Of a stretch of DNA of 64,000 nucleotides, positions 43,450-55,900 are shown piece by piece. The position numbers were made by a program, and so were the translations under genes. Source of the DNA: Holothuria scabra. Lineage: Eukaryota > Echinodermata > Holothuroidea > Aspidochirotida > Holothuriidae. The notes below the pieces were generated by a model that saw only the letters and a program-made list of their open reading frames with translations, was not told the origin of the DNA and ran no database searches. Each line of letters opens with the position of its first letter. Position 1 is the first letter of the stretch. The stretch is taken from contig CM074187.1 of NCBI GenBank assembly GCA_037179385.1, forward strand, positions 1,984,001 to 2,048,000, written 5' to 3'.

Positions 43450-46055
43450 AACCAGAATGCAAAAATGCATTGAGGTTTCGATGATACACACATGCTCTTT
43501 TCAATAAAATGCTACATTTCTTGTAACAACTGGTGACCCAAAATAGCCTTTGTCTCCACCTGTAAGTGACTGGTTTTTCTTTCATACTGTGCCTTAAGAT
43601 ATTCTGCAAACAAGGTTTTCAGAGTTTGATGCCAGGTGATACCAGATGACCATTGACCTCCACCAAAAACAACAGGTACAGTACTTTCAACTCACCATAA
43701 CACATCCACATACTAATTGGGAAATCCATCCAAGTTTCCTACCTTGAGATATCCCATTTTGACATGTTTTTCAAAGTTTGACCGATCATGACCCCAGATG
43801 TCCTTTCACCTCCACAAAAAATAACCTTATACAGACCATCTTCTCACCATAATTCATTTACATACTAATTTTGAAATCCATCCACCTTTCATACCTTGAG
43901 CTATCCTAAACAAGTTTTTCTGAGTTTGACCCCTATGACCCCAAATGACCTTTGACCTCTACCAAAATCAATAGGGTTCTTCCTCCCATCATAACGCATC
44001 AACATATCAAGTTTGAAATCAATCCAAGCTTCCTACCTTGAGATATAGTGTAAACAAGAAGTTCGGAGTTTGACCCCATGTGACCCCAAATGACCTTTGA
44101 CCTCCACCAAAATTTATTGGGTTGTTTCTTACATCATAACGCATCAACATATCAAGTTTGAAATGAATCAAAGTTTCCTACCTTGAGATATAGTGAAAAC
44201 CAGGATTTCGGGGTGTGACCCCATGTGACCCCACATAACCTTTGACCTCCACGAAAATAAATCGGGTTCTTTCTTACATCATAACGCATCAGCCTTTCAA
44301 GATTGAAATGAATCCAAGTTTCCTACCATAATGTATCATGTAAACAAGGATTTCAGGTTTTGACCCCATGTGATCCCAAATGACCTTTGACCTTCACGAA
44401 AATACGCTGGGTTCTTTCTTACATCATAACGCATCAGCCTATCAAGATTGAAATGAATCCAAGTTTCCTACCATAATGTATCACGTAAACAAGGATTTCA
44501 GGTTTTGACCCCATGTGACCCCAAATGACCTTTGACCTCCACGAAAATACATCGGGTTCTATCTTACATCATAACGCATCGACATATCAAGTATGAAATT
44601 GATCCAAGTTTTCTACCATGAGATATCATGTAAACAAGGATTTCAGGGTTTGACCCCATGTGACCCCAAATGACCTTTGACCTCCACCAAAATCAATACG
44701 GTTCTTCCTTACATCATAACGCATCAGCCTTTCAAGATTGAAATGAATCCAAGTTTCCTACCATAATGTATCATGTAAACAAGGATTTCAGGGTTTGACC
44801 CCATGTGATCCCAAATGACCTTTGACCTTCACGAAAATAGGCTGGGTTCTTTCTTACATCATAACGCATCAGCCTATCAAGATTGAAATGAATCCAAGTT
44901 TCCTACCATAATGTATCACGTAAACAAGGATTTCAGGTTTTGACCCCATGTGACCCCAAATGACCTTTGACCTCCACGAAAATACATCGGGTTCTATCTT
45001 ACATCATAACGCATCGACATATCAAGTATGAAATTGATCCAAGTTTTCTACCATGAGATATCATGTAAACAAGGATTTCAGGGTTTGACCCCATGTGACC
45101 CCAAATGACCTTTGACCTCCACCAAAATCAATACGGTTCTTCCTTACATCATAACGCATCAGCCTATCAAGATTGAAATGAATCCAAGTTTCCTACCATA
45201 ATGTATCACGTAAACAAGGATTTCAGGTTTTGACCCCATGTGACCCCAAATGACCTTTGACCTCCACGAAAATACATCGGGTTCTTACATCTTAACGCAT
45301 CGACATATCAAGTATGAAATTGATCCAAGTTTTCTACCATGAGATATCATGTAAACAAGGATTTCAGAGTTTGACCCCATGTGACCCCAAATGACCTTTG
45401 ACCTCCACCAAAATCAATACGGTTCTTCCTTACATCATAACGCATCAACATATCAAGTATGAAATTGATCCAAGTTTCCTACCATGAGATATCGTGTAAA
45501 CAAGGATTTCAGGGTTTGACCCCATGTGACCCCAAATGACCTTTGACCTCCACCAAAATCAATAGGGTTCTTTCTCCCATCATAACGCATCAACATATCA
45601 AGTTTGAAATTAATCCAAGTTTTCTACCATGAGATATAGTGTAAACAAGGATTTCGGGGTTTGACCCCACTTGACCCCAGATGACCTTTGACCTCCACCA
45701 AAATCAATAGGGTTCTTCCTCTCATCATAACGCATCAACATATCAAGTTTGAAATTAATCCAAGTTTCCTGTCTTGAGATATTGTGTAAACAAGGATTTT
45801 GGTTTTTGACCCCCTGTGACCCCAGATGACCTTTGACCTCAACCAAAATATATAGGGTTCTTCCTCTCAGTATGAGGTATTTGTGTACCAAGTTTGAGAA
45901 CTGTCAGATCTTCCCTTCTCAAGATATCGTGTAAACAAGCAAAGTGTCATAAACACACACACATACACACACACATACACACGCACCTACACACATACAT
46001 ACACACACACGCCATCATGAATGCATAGGTTTCTCTTTTCATCGAAACCAAAAAT
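43450..46055 (+). repeat. Satellite element M3, 145-bp units
   Basis: It holds about 17 units, the later ones at exact 145-bp spacing (44381, 44526, 44671, 44816, 44961, 45106). Most units carry TGACCC-4-TGACCC-4-TGACCT-1-TGACCT, and thirteen have a perfect TGACCTTTGACCT by my count. It starts with ACCAGAATGCAAAAATGCAT, GGTTTCGATGA (43474-43484), and ends with CA repeats (45953-46010) and TCATCGAAACC (46039-46049), the exact complement of the start word. Intergenic. Confidence 0.92.
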
Positions 46056-46397
46056 ATATCTAAAATGTTGTGAAACCATTAAAGGATAAGCAAAGATCCT
46101 TCTCAAGACTTGAGTTCCATAATTAAAATGTGGGTAATGGTTGCTACGCAACACATGCACGTATACACACACAAAAATATATATATATTTCAATGTTTTA
46201 TTTGGTTACGATATCACTATTCTTATCACCTACATGAAAGCTACCATTTCCCGCTTGTGGTAAGTCTACTATGATTTTGCCCACATACATTTATGTTCTT
46301 TGAAATAAGTTTTGAGATCTAGCCATTCAGACAATGGGTTCATTCATTGAGTGTTACGGTTTAAAATATGATAATAACAAACACATGCCATCCTCCA

Positions 46398-46565
46398 GGT
46401 GTGTAGACAGGATTGTGTCATGAGGAGGGTATTGGTGTCATGGGGGGCACAGTATGAAGCAAATGTCTAGAATAGAGAGAAAAATCCGCTATTTTAGGTG
46501 TTTTTCGCATTGCAAGGTTGGGTCATGGGGCGGTTCTAACTCCCCAAACCCTCCACATCCTCATG
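46398..46565 (-). mobile_element. CAGTGGCG-family element, copy 3 (reverse)
   Basis: This is the reverse complement of the elements at 34836 and 36217. It reads GTGTCATGAGG, GAGAGAAAAATCCGCTATTT, GCATTGCAAGGTTGGGTCAT, then GGTTCTAACTCCCCAAACCC. The CAGTGGCG end is lost. Confidence 0.65.
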
Positions 46566-47087
46566 AGGGGCAAAAGCCTGAAGCAAAATAGACAGAAATC
46601 TGAGATATTTTAACGCACTCAAGTCAAAATGAATTCCACATATCATGCAAATATGTTAAAACCATCTTTATCATTTGCATCACAATTCATCTTCTACTGA
46701 CTCTACTATAGAAACAGTTGTGCTTGTGGGTACCTAGTCACAAAGGCATACAAGGAAATCAAAGAAATGATGTGCTTGCTAAAGCAGTGATACAGATGGA
46801 TATCACTAGTCTCTACTAGTCTCACACTTATTTCTTCCTCCTAAGGTCAATGGCATAGTTATATCAAAATGGCAAGAACTGTGGGATACCTTTCCCAAAA
46901 ACAAATTGCAAAGAGTTCAACCAAGTCTGAACTGGGGGTCCCCAATAAATGGAGGGGTGTTTTAGTCCTGACTTAGGGCCCACGTCAGTCACACCCACCT
47001 TACTCATGCTTATTTACTCTACAGAGATGAAAGACGATACAGTATACCCTGTGACTGAGCTTTCACCAGTCACATTACACCCTCATG

Positions 47088-47285
47088 AGAAACAGGTTGA
47101 GTCATACTAAAGACTCTAAAAATGGAATCTACTGCCATTGTGCATGATGCTCCATGTAAGCAATGGTATAGGGAAAAACAAGCCAGTGAGCCAGAACTGA
47201 AAAAAGGGCCGTGGCCCGCGTGACTTGAACCAACAGGTTGGTCACTGGGCCATAAAACTCCATCTACATAACTAACTTGTTGACT
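47088..47285 (+). mobile_element. SINE copy C
   Basis: It shares GAGTCATACTAAAGACTCTA, GTAAGCAATGG, GGGAAAAACAAGCCAGTGAG and GGGCCATAAAACTCCATCTA with the copy at 30412. The tRNA head is missing. Confidence 0.7.
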
Positions 47286-48125
47286 AGTATGATGAATGCT
47301 CCCACATTTACCAATGACACTAAACGATGATGTCCATCCAAAAAAGAATAAGGTAACTGCTAGAATATTGGCAATATTTCCCAGGTATTGCAACAGAACA
47401 CAAAGAAAGTACAGTACAGGTGTAATGAAAGTACTGTAGCAACCACTTAGAACTAAGAGAAAGGGAATGCTTTCTTAAGCTTAGGCTTATCATGAACCCC
47501 ACTGGTGTTGAGGGATCTATGTTTGGGGATGGCCAACTGTAAGGTCAAATCATCGGATTCAAAGAAGTGTCTTACAGGAAGAGGTGAGCTATCTGGTGAA
47601 ACATTTAGCATCATTTGAAGTAAATGTCTTTGTTCCATTACACATTTTGTCAGAAAATGATTTGGAGGGGGCCATAGCCTCTGGCTACACCAATGCTATG
47701 AACAGAATGATTATCAAAAAGCCATTGAACTCCAATGGTTTGAGAAGTTAAAGCCTTTGAGATGGGTATGATTAATACAAAGGTAAGAGAAAAGTTAACT
47801 CAAAGAACACAGTTTTAATGAACCAATTGATATCTAGTTGGGTTTTTGATAATTTTAGTTGCTGATTAAACACCAAAATTTAAGACTAGATTATATGAAA
47901 TGTAATTTCCAAGATTGAATATTTGAAGGCGTTATCTATCGTATGGAGGCTTGATTATTAATTACCCAACACTATCAAAAAGTGGCATAATTAGCTCTGC
48001 AAGTGAACATATTTTCCAAAGCAATTAATAAGCATGAATAAGGTGCAGGCATACTCATTCCAGTGAAGTAAAATGATTAAATTCACAAAGGAAACCCCTA
48101 AACTGGACAGCTGTGACCAAGTTAA

Positions 48126-48684
48126 AGTGTACTTCAAGTCAAAAAATTCAAAAATATATATTAAAGACCATGAAAAATAAATTCTAACAGTCCAACTCCC
48201 ATCTTCATAGGTCATTCCTGAGCTGAGATATAAAATGTTGAAGTTTATTCACTCAAATTAAAATGACACATTGTGCAATAATTTGTGATGTCATTCTGGT
48301 ACTACTCAAATTAAATTACAATCTTTGTATTTCTTTGTTATTCCCAATGTTACTGCACCTTGTACCAAGGTGTGATAGCACTCTTACTCTTATGAGGTGA
48401 TGTAATTAATTAAGCCCTCCTTGTGCAACATGCAATCGAACAGGAAGTGTTCAAGGTCATAAAAACATTTTTAATTTTAAGGGGAAACAAAGCATGTTAT
48501 GTGAGTTGTACAACAAGAAAGTTACAAATTATTGCGCAATCAACCAATTTGTTCCAAGTGAATAAACTTTAACATTTTATATCTCAGCTCGAGCATGTTG
48601 TATGAAGATGGGAGTTGCACTGTTACTATTCACTTTTCATGCTCTTAAATATATATTTTTGAAATTTTTGACTTTAGGTACACT
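48126..48684. mobile_element. TTAA-flanked MITE, copy 1 (559 bp)
   Basis: It is flanked by TTAA on both sides (48122-48125, 48685-48688). The ends AGTGTACTTCAAGTC and GACTTTAGGTACACT are imperfect inverted repeats that extend about 190 bp inward (ACTCCCATCTTCATA / TATGAAGATGGGAGT). There is no ORF. TTAA duplications are typical of piggyBac-type transposition. A second copy with an inverted centre is at 53701-54252. Confidence 0.85.
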
Positions 48685-49813
48685 TTAATTAATGTTCGGC
48701 CCCAAAAGTTGGAAAGGTAGTTATTGATAAAAGCATACTTCTTTTATAACTTTCTATCATTAGCTCAAAGACTTGGCACAAAAATTTCAATTTCAGGAAG
48801 AAAAGTACTTATTTACGACCAAATGGATTTAAAACTGTAAAGTCTATCAAAATATGTAAATTGTACTCATACACACTATAGGAAACATTGCCATTGTCAA
48901 TCTTTCAAGAGAATCTAAACTAGTTTACATACAATTGGATACAGTTTGATGAACAAAAGGTAACTAGGAGAAAATTTTTACTCCAGGCAGATTGCTTATT
49001 AACAAGAAAAGCTTTGTGCAGCAACTAACAAATTGGTTTACTCCAACAATTATGCATACAAAACCACACCTTCCTTACTGCGGATACAAAATCCACAGAT
49101 CAAATCATTCCTGTCCCATTATGTCAGACAAATACAAACATCTCCTAGAGCAAGTAAAAAATGTTTGTGGGACGCAAACAGACGACTGCTTTAGAGACTC
49201 ATCTTGAGTCGGCCAGTACCTTGAGTCAGTCACTACCTATAAAAAGAACCATCAGGGTTCTTTTGCCATTAAATGAAACAATTTTACTTGAGACACTCTA
49301 GAAGAAATTGACAACAGCATGAAATTTGTCAAAATAAAAAAATTTTGCCCCGTTTTAAGAGGAAATTTGTCCAGCCTAGCCTTTGTCACATATTCATAAG
49401 TGAGACTTCAGACATGACTCAAATTATTCATTGATAGTAATACTCTTTCACAGTTTGATGATTTTTCATTATTTTGACCATATCATTTTATTCAAAATAT
49501 TTTAAAATCACTCTTGTAGGCTTAGGAAACATTTGGGTGACCGACTCAAGGAACACTTGCCAAACCAAAGAAACCTTGAACTTGTGCTTGGAATCTCTTC
49601 ATTTCTTTTATTTCTCAAATACTTGTACAGGACATAAACTCTTACTACCAGGATTATAGGAAGGTTTGTAAGAACATGGAATAAAATATGAATGGAATAT
49701 TTCGTTTAAATAATATTCTTGGTGAAATTGCCTTAAGGTACTGACTCATGGTAAAACCAAGCTACTTATTATTCACTGAAGATGTTTGACTCCCCTCCCA
49801 ATTGAACTAAATT

Positions 49814-49819
49814 TTTATT
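49814..49819 (-). promoter_or_regulatory. Candidate CRPPA poly(A) signal
   Basis: TTTATT on the plus strand reads AATAAA on the minus strand, about 75 nt past the proposed CRPPA stop codon. It fits a short 3' UTR, but such hexamers are common in this AT-rich DNA. Confidence 0.35.
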
Positions 49820-49892
49820 GTATTCTAGAGGGTATACCTCTCTGATACACTACATTATAGAGAAAAGTTGTAGTAAAACTGTAATTTGAATA

Positions 49893-49991
49893 TCAGCCCT
49901 TGGGCCATAGCAAATTGCTTTGCTTTTCAACTAGTGGAATGTAGAGATCAGTCAGTGTGTCTACCACTGCAACTGTTGGATTAGGTCCTAG
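49893..49991 (-). CDS. CRPPA: CRPPA last exon (proposed)
   Basis: This exon is 99 nt including the TGA, phase 0, after a very good acceptor TTTTGTTTTCTTCTAG. It encodes [20 protein letters not shown] followed by [12 protein letters not shown]. Length (32 aa) and the pattern ..[11 protein letters not shown] fit the end of vertebrate ISPD (..IIASLIKERNSGLIGQLL). It was chosen over a 61-codon alternative at 50504-50689 because of this fit. Confidence 0.55.
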   Translation of the reverse strand, partial: LGPNPTVAVVDTLTDLYIPLVEKQSNLLWPKG

Positions 49992-52900
49992 CTAGAAGAA
50001 AACAAAATTTTGCAAACCTCTGAACAAGTTTCCCACAGATAAAATCCCATATTCCTACCAAAATGCCTTGCTGTAAGGACATGATGAACCAGTGAATGAA
50101 ACCACATAAAGATGTATTGTAGTATATCCTACAGTATGGTACAGGATAAGCAGTACACTGCACACTGGTACAGTAAGGTTTATGTGGTTTGTTGTGAAGG
50201 TCAATTTTATTGCATCCCGAGTGTAATGTGACCAGACATAACTGTTCTTCCTTCAAGAATACGTAGCATTTCAAATGTTGCATTGGGTGAGGCTTATCAT
50301 TAGATAATGAGCCTGTGGTGAAGAAACTGATGCTTCTTTCTGTCCACATTTCATGAATTAATGTTGATCTGCTGAATGTCATTAATGATTCATGTTTAAA
50401 AGACCACACAAATATTAAATTAGCATTACTTTGTGACAGTTTTTCAAAGACAGTATTTCCTTTTAAAGACATTTCTCTACAAACTTTTTTAGAATACTAT
50501 CATTTAACTACCAAGACAAAACATTTGACTGAAGCTTTCTTTGAATGCACTCAGGTCAGTTTTATTGGAAAAAAATTTAATTACTAACAGTCTGATATGG
50601 TTTTCATTTTCACAAAGGTATGTCAAATTTTCAAGTAATTCTACTGAAAGAGTTATATCTAAGAGTAAATAGCAACGTGTATCAAAAGCCTGAACTGAAA
50701 AAAAGTTCACTGCTGATGACAAACAGGTAATACCTGATTTGAGCAAAATCAAAATCATTTTCATGAATTTGAAAAAAAATTTCCATAAAACACAAAGTCA
50801 AAAGTAAGGAAAAAAAGTACAAAAATTTGTGCATTAGTCATTTCACTTAATTTTGCAATTGGTAAAAAATATTCTCAAATAACATTAAAATACAATATAT
50901 GACATACAGTTCATAAATATATTGCAACTACATAAATGATTATTTATTGCTTGTAGGCATACCGTAAAGGTAAATTCTCGTCATCACCGTGTAAGCCTTC
51001 CTTCAGCCTCTGTCATGAAACCATGAATACTTGTGTCAAGAAAAAGTAAACATCTGACCACTCATTAGATGATTCTTTTCAAAAACCAGACAAGCTACAA
51101 GGTCACTGACCTTTGAACAGGTTTGAGAATTCTGTCAAAAAATTGAAAAGCAAATTTGTTACGGTACTTTTCCTATAGGGGCACATAACATTGCAGGGAT
51201 GAGCCTGAGACTGCAAAAATAAAGAGGAAATGAGCCCAAAATTTCTAAAAAAAGAGGAAATTGAGAGGCAGGCACCAGGGCTAGGGGTCCAGGGGAGAGC
51301 TTAAGGGTTCCTTAGGGCATTAATATCATTTTATTATGGACTTCTAATTGAATAGAACTCTAAGGGCTGTTTGTATAAGCTTAATAGCTGAGATTTATGA
51401 TACATTAAGGAAAGAAACTTTTGGTGTGTTTGATGCAAAAAAGAGAAATGAAGAAAAAAAAAGAGGAAATTTCCTCTAAAAAAGAGAAATAATCTCATGC
51501 CTGATGTTGTTTCATGCCAACTAGTGGCAGATGTAAATGGAAAACCAGAGAGTCTTTTAATCCGAGTTGTACGTCTACTTATTATTTAAATGCAAAGTGC
51601 TCCCCATTGCTATCTTGATTTTATCTTTTGCAATCTCCTTGTTGATCACTAGTCTAATTGAATACCCACAATAAAATATTTCATTGATAATTCATATTAA
51701 AGGATGGTTAGAAAGAGAATATAAAACAGGTCATCAGGAAGGGGGTACTGGTATGTAAAGATTTCCACTTTTACAAAGACAAAGATCAGGTTTGGATTTA
51801 GACATGGTTTTATGGCTTAGATTCTACTAAACCAATTTGTTTAAACTAGGCTGGCAACAACCTTTTTCCAGTTGTGGCTTACTGGTTTGTTTCCCCTACT
51901 TCACTGCTTATGCTGAGCAACAAGCACAATATCCATTAGTTCTGTTTGAGGCAAAAGATTAGTATTTTCCATTGATATTTGAGGAGTTTGGTTTCCATCA
52001 AAAACAAATTTCAGCCTGGTTTATTTGCAACAAAACATAACATAAAGGGACTTTCCTTTTCAAGGGTTTTTTAATCCCAGGTTCTGGGTTTTCATAACAG
52101 CCATAAAAAAATTCTGAAATAAGTGCTGGCAAAAGGGGGATCAAATTACTCATGGTGAAGTGTAGATGTCAGATTGCCTTTCAGTTTATTCTGAGATAGC
52201 ATGCTATCAATTGCCAACCTTCAGTGCTATTTTCAAATGCTTAAACTTAAATGGGCAAGTAATTGGTATGATAGCAATTCTTGACAATGTAAGGCATAAA
52301 AGGCTTGGTCTCACTCGACACTCGTTGTTACCCTGTTTTTACAATAAGGCATTACACCCTGTAATCCAGTCTGTGTCGACACGAACCCTGATTTGGGTCA
52401 ATTGGAGTGTGCTGCTGTAGGAACAAGTTTAAACATTTCACATATCAATTACTGTAAAATGTTAGGGAGTATGGTCATCAGTGCCAGGATCATCTGTCAC
52501 CTTGATTGACTACCACAAACAAGATGTTTACAACTGCAGAACCCTGCAATCTGAGGTGGATTAAAATTTAAACAACGACCTCAAGTAAATCAGAGTCCTC
52601 ATGTTACTTGATCCAGCTTGAGGTAACAGGATGTTGCCTTCAGGAGGAGGGTACCTGGGACCACAGTTAGAGTGATATTTTCGACATTCATATGTAAATG
52701 TTTTTTTTTTTTTTCAAATCAATGAACAAAAGACACACTGAAGACAGAGAGTCAGTAAGTGAGGGTGACATGAAAAAACAGGGCATTACACTACCTCTCT
52801 ACTGGATACCAAATGGCTTCAAAATATATTTTTTCAACACCCGCATGATTTCTCTGATACAATGAAGCAACTCAAAAGGACAATCCTCTCACCCCAAACT

Positions 52901-55900
52901 ACACTTCTAGTATAGGGTAACAGAAACTCTCAATTGGCTCAGCTTCTTGATTGACTGCTAATTCAAACAATGCAGAGTGCCAAAGCTTATATTTGACAGC
53001 ATTAACTGTTCTGAGAGTGTTTTGATAATACACCTTGAGCTTTCTATACTCGGCCTGAAGCAATAAAATGAGACTGTGTCTGAATGAGGGTGAATTTCAG
53101 ACAATTGTGGGAGGGGCTTAATTAATAAGGTTGGGAGAATTGGTACTATTTGGGATGAGAAAATTGGGCCTTTAAAAGTACTTACCTCTAAAGAATTTTC
53201 CAAAATAATAAAGTGAATCAATTTTCTCTCAGCTTCACCATCCCTGCTCAAGTCATGACAAAGTTGTCGAAGCTGACCGTACATGACATCTGTAACTTCT
53301 TGCCGAAAACTTAATACAACTGTATGGGTGAATGGTATATCATGCTGAAATGTCATGTTGAAGCTATTTTGGATTAGGTGGCAGTTGTTTGAGAGGTCAC
53401 ATGATTCCTCAGGCTGAAGGATGCAAGAAAATGAACCATTGGGTCAAAGTCTTTCCAATAGCAATTGGCTTGGATTTTAATGCAGTTTGCCTAGGTACAT
53501 CAGATATCCTGTTCTAGAGTAACAAGAAGTTATTTGATGAACAGTAATCACTTCATGGCTTAAATTGAACAATGAAACTGGAAAGCAGTGTCAAATGTCA
53601 AGGTAATGTAAATCCACCAGAAATATTAGTTATGTACTGCATCCCAGTCTTTGTCCTCTCTATGTTTGTCCATTCACTTTACTTTTATTTGAAGCGTTAA
53701 AGTTTACCCCAAGTGAAAAAATTCAAAAATATACACTAAACAGCATAAAAAAATAAATTGTAACAGTCCAACTCCCATCTTCACAGGTCATTCTTGAGGA
53801 AAGATATGAAATGTTGAAATTCATTCACTTAAAGCAAATTAGTCCATTGTACAATAATTTGTGACTTTCTTGTTTTACAACTCACATTACCTGTTTTGTT
53901 TCCCTTTAAATTTAAAAAATATTGTTTTGTGACCCTGAACAATTCCTGTTTGCTGGCATAGCATGTTGCACAGAGAGGGCTTAATTAATTACATCACCCC
54001 ATAAGAGTTAGATTGCTATCACCCCTTGAAGCAAGGAGCAGTAACTTTCAGGAGAACAAAGAAATATAAAGACTGTAATTTGAGTACAACCATGGAATCA
54101 CAAATCATTGTGCAATGTGCCATTTTAACTTCGGTGAATAAACTTCAACATTTTATTTGGCTCAAGAATGTCCTATGAAAATGAGGGTTGAGCTGTTAGA
54201 ATTCATTTTCCTGCTTTTTTAATTTTTGAATTTTTTTGACTTGGGGTACACTTGAACATGTCAACATTGGTTTAATATCAGACGGCACAATTTGAAATTG
54301 CAACATTTAAAGTATAATCTGATCTGTATCCATAGACTTCTTACTATCATACAGAGAGGATCACATGACCAAAAGCTTCAAAAGCCAATTTGCACACATT
54401 AAATGCATGTCAAGGTAACAGCAGTGGCAAAAAGAATCTGGTGTCACTCATTTCAATACTAACGCCTTAACAAGTTATGCAAATATCTTCCCCAGTGATG
54501 AACTCAACAAAGTATTACCCCAGTAAAGAAAATCAGCCTTGACGTGAAAAGAAGAAAATGGAACTGTTTTTGTCACACATTGAGGAAACATAAAAGACAT
54601 CACTGTATGACTGCATTGGCATGGAACCTTGACAGCAAAAGAAGAGTTGAAAGACCAGAAATAAAAAAATGTTCTTCAGTGTGACCCACACACAACATTA
54701 CCATCACATGGATTATTTGCATGCCTTTGGCAAAGAATCAGATACACACACCTGATCCAAGATAAGAATGACTGCATTCACATCCTCTTCTTTGGAGACA
54801 GATGAAATATCATCACATATTTTCACCTTGGAGGGAAAACAGAACAGCAAAATCAAAATCGAATTGATCAGGAAAAACTGAATAAAAACTACCAGGAAGG
54901 AGACATTTTTGGGAGTGATAAGAACTGCAGTATGTTCTGTTTGTTGATATTCACCAAGTGAAATTGAGGCATGTCAAACTTTAAGAATTATGTTTAAATT
55001 CCTAGTTGTTTTGGGGCTGAACACATACACCAAAGCCATATTGTAAGTCTGATTGGTAAAGACTTCCAAACCTGTGACCAACCTTTTTCCAAACAGCTTA
55101 GTTTTCCTCTTGTCAATTATTAAAGAAGTAAAAAGAGAATTTCCCAGTGATCTTAGACTTTGGAGACAGCGTAGTCTTAACTACCTTACTGTTTCTACTA
55201 GAAAAAAATCTTCCAGAAGTCAAAAGGCTTGTCAGTAAGACATCATGAGGTTCAGAAAATGAAAAGATATTACTCCGACCAGCCTCATAACTATTTATAA
55301 TTTTTCAACTGTTTTGCAAGAATAACCTTGAGTCTCCAGCACCTTTTTTAACAATATATGATCTTATTCAAAATCTATAGGCACCCCCCCCTCCTCCCCT
55401 CAATACTGAATGTTCTACTACCTGCAGTTTTCTTGATTGAAGTGCTGAGCATATGTTCCCTGACAAAACAGATGATTCCTGAGTACAAACCATGAAAGCC
55501 TTGGTACTTATTTCTGTAAATTATTGAGAATGAAAAATTGAAAACAAGAGTTAAGAGTTAACAACAACACATAGAAATACAATCAACACTTCTACATTAA
55601 ACAATTTAGACAACCTGCAATCCCCCTACCCTATCCTGCAGCCCCCCTGCCCATCCTTCACCTCCTGCAACTTGCCTGAAGGAGAAGACTTTTGAAGTTA
55701 AGTTATTGTTTAAGCTTTTTATGAGATTTTCATGCCTCTCAACAAGTTTTACACCTGAAAAATTCACAATCATCTAGATATACTTCCAACTTGGAACAAA
55801 ACTGTCTACTTTTGTTGAACAGAACTTGCATGATATTCAAAACATGTTCACAGAAGAAAAGTAATTCTTTTTGGTTACAAAACAGTGTTTGATGGAAAAT

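Noticed and set aside
47453..47638. 61-codon minus-strand ORF considered as a terminal exon
   Set aside because: No convincing acceptor or family similarity.
49981..50472. 163-codon minus-strand ORF, the longest in the window
   Set aside because: It runs through the polypyrimidine tract and acceptor of the proposed last CRPPA exon and has no recognisable domain. It is most likely a chance ORF in an intron.
50504..50764. 86-codon minus-strand ORF, possible CRPPA last exon from 50689
   Set aside because: It has a good acceptor and the right phase, but the encoded text does not resemble the ISPD end and is twice the expected length. Kept only as the alternative to 49893-49991.
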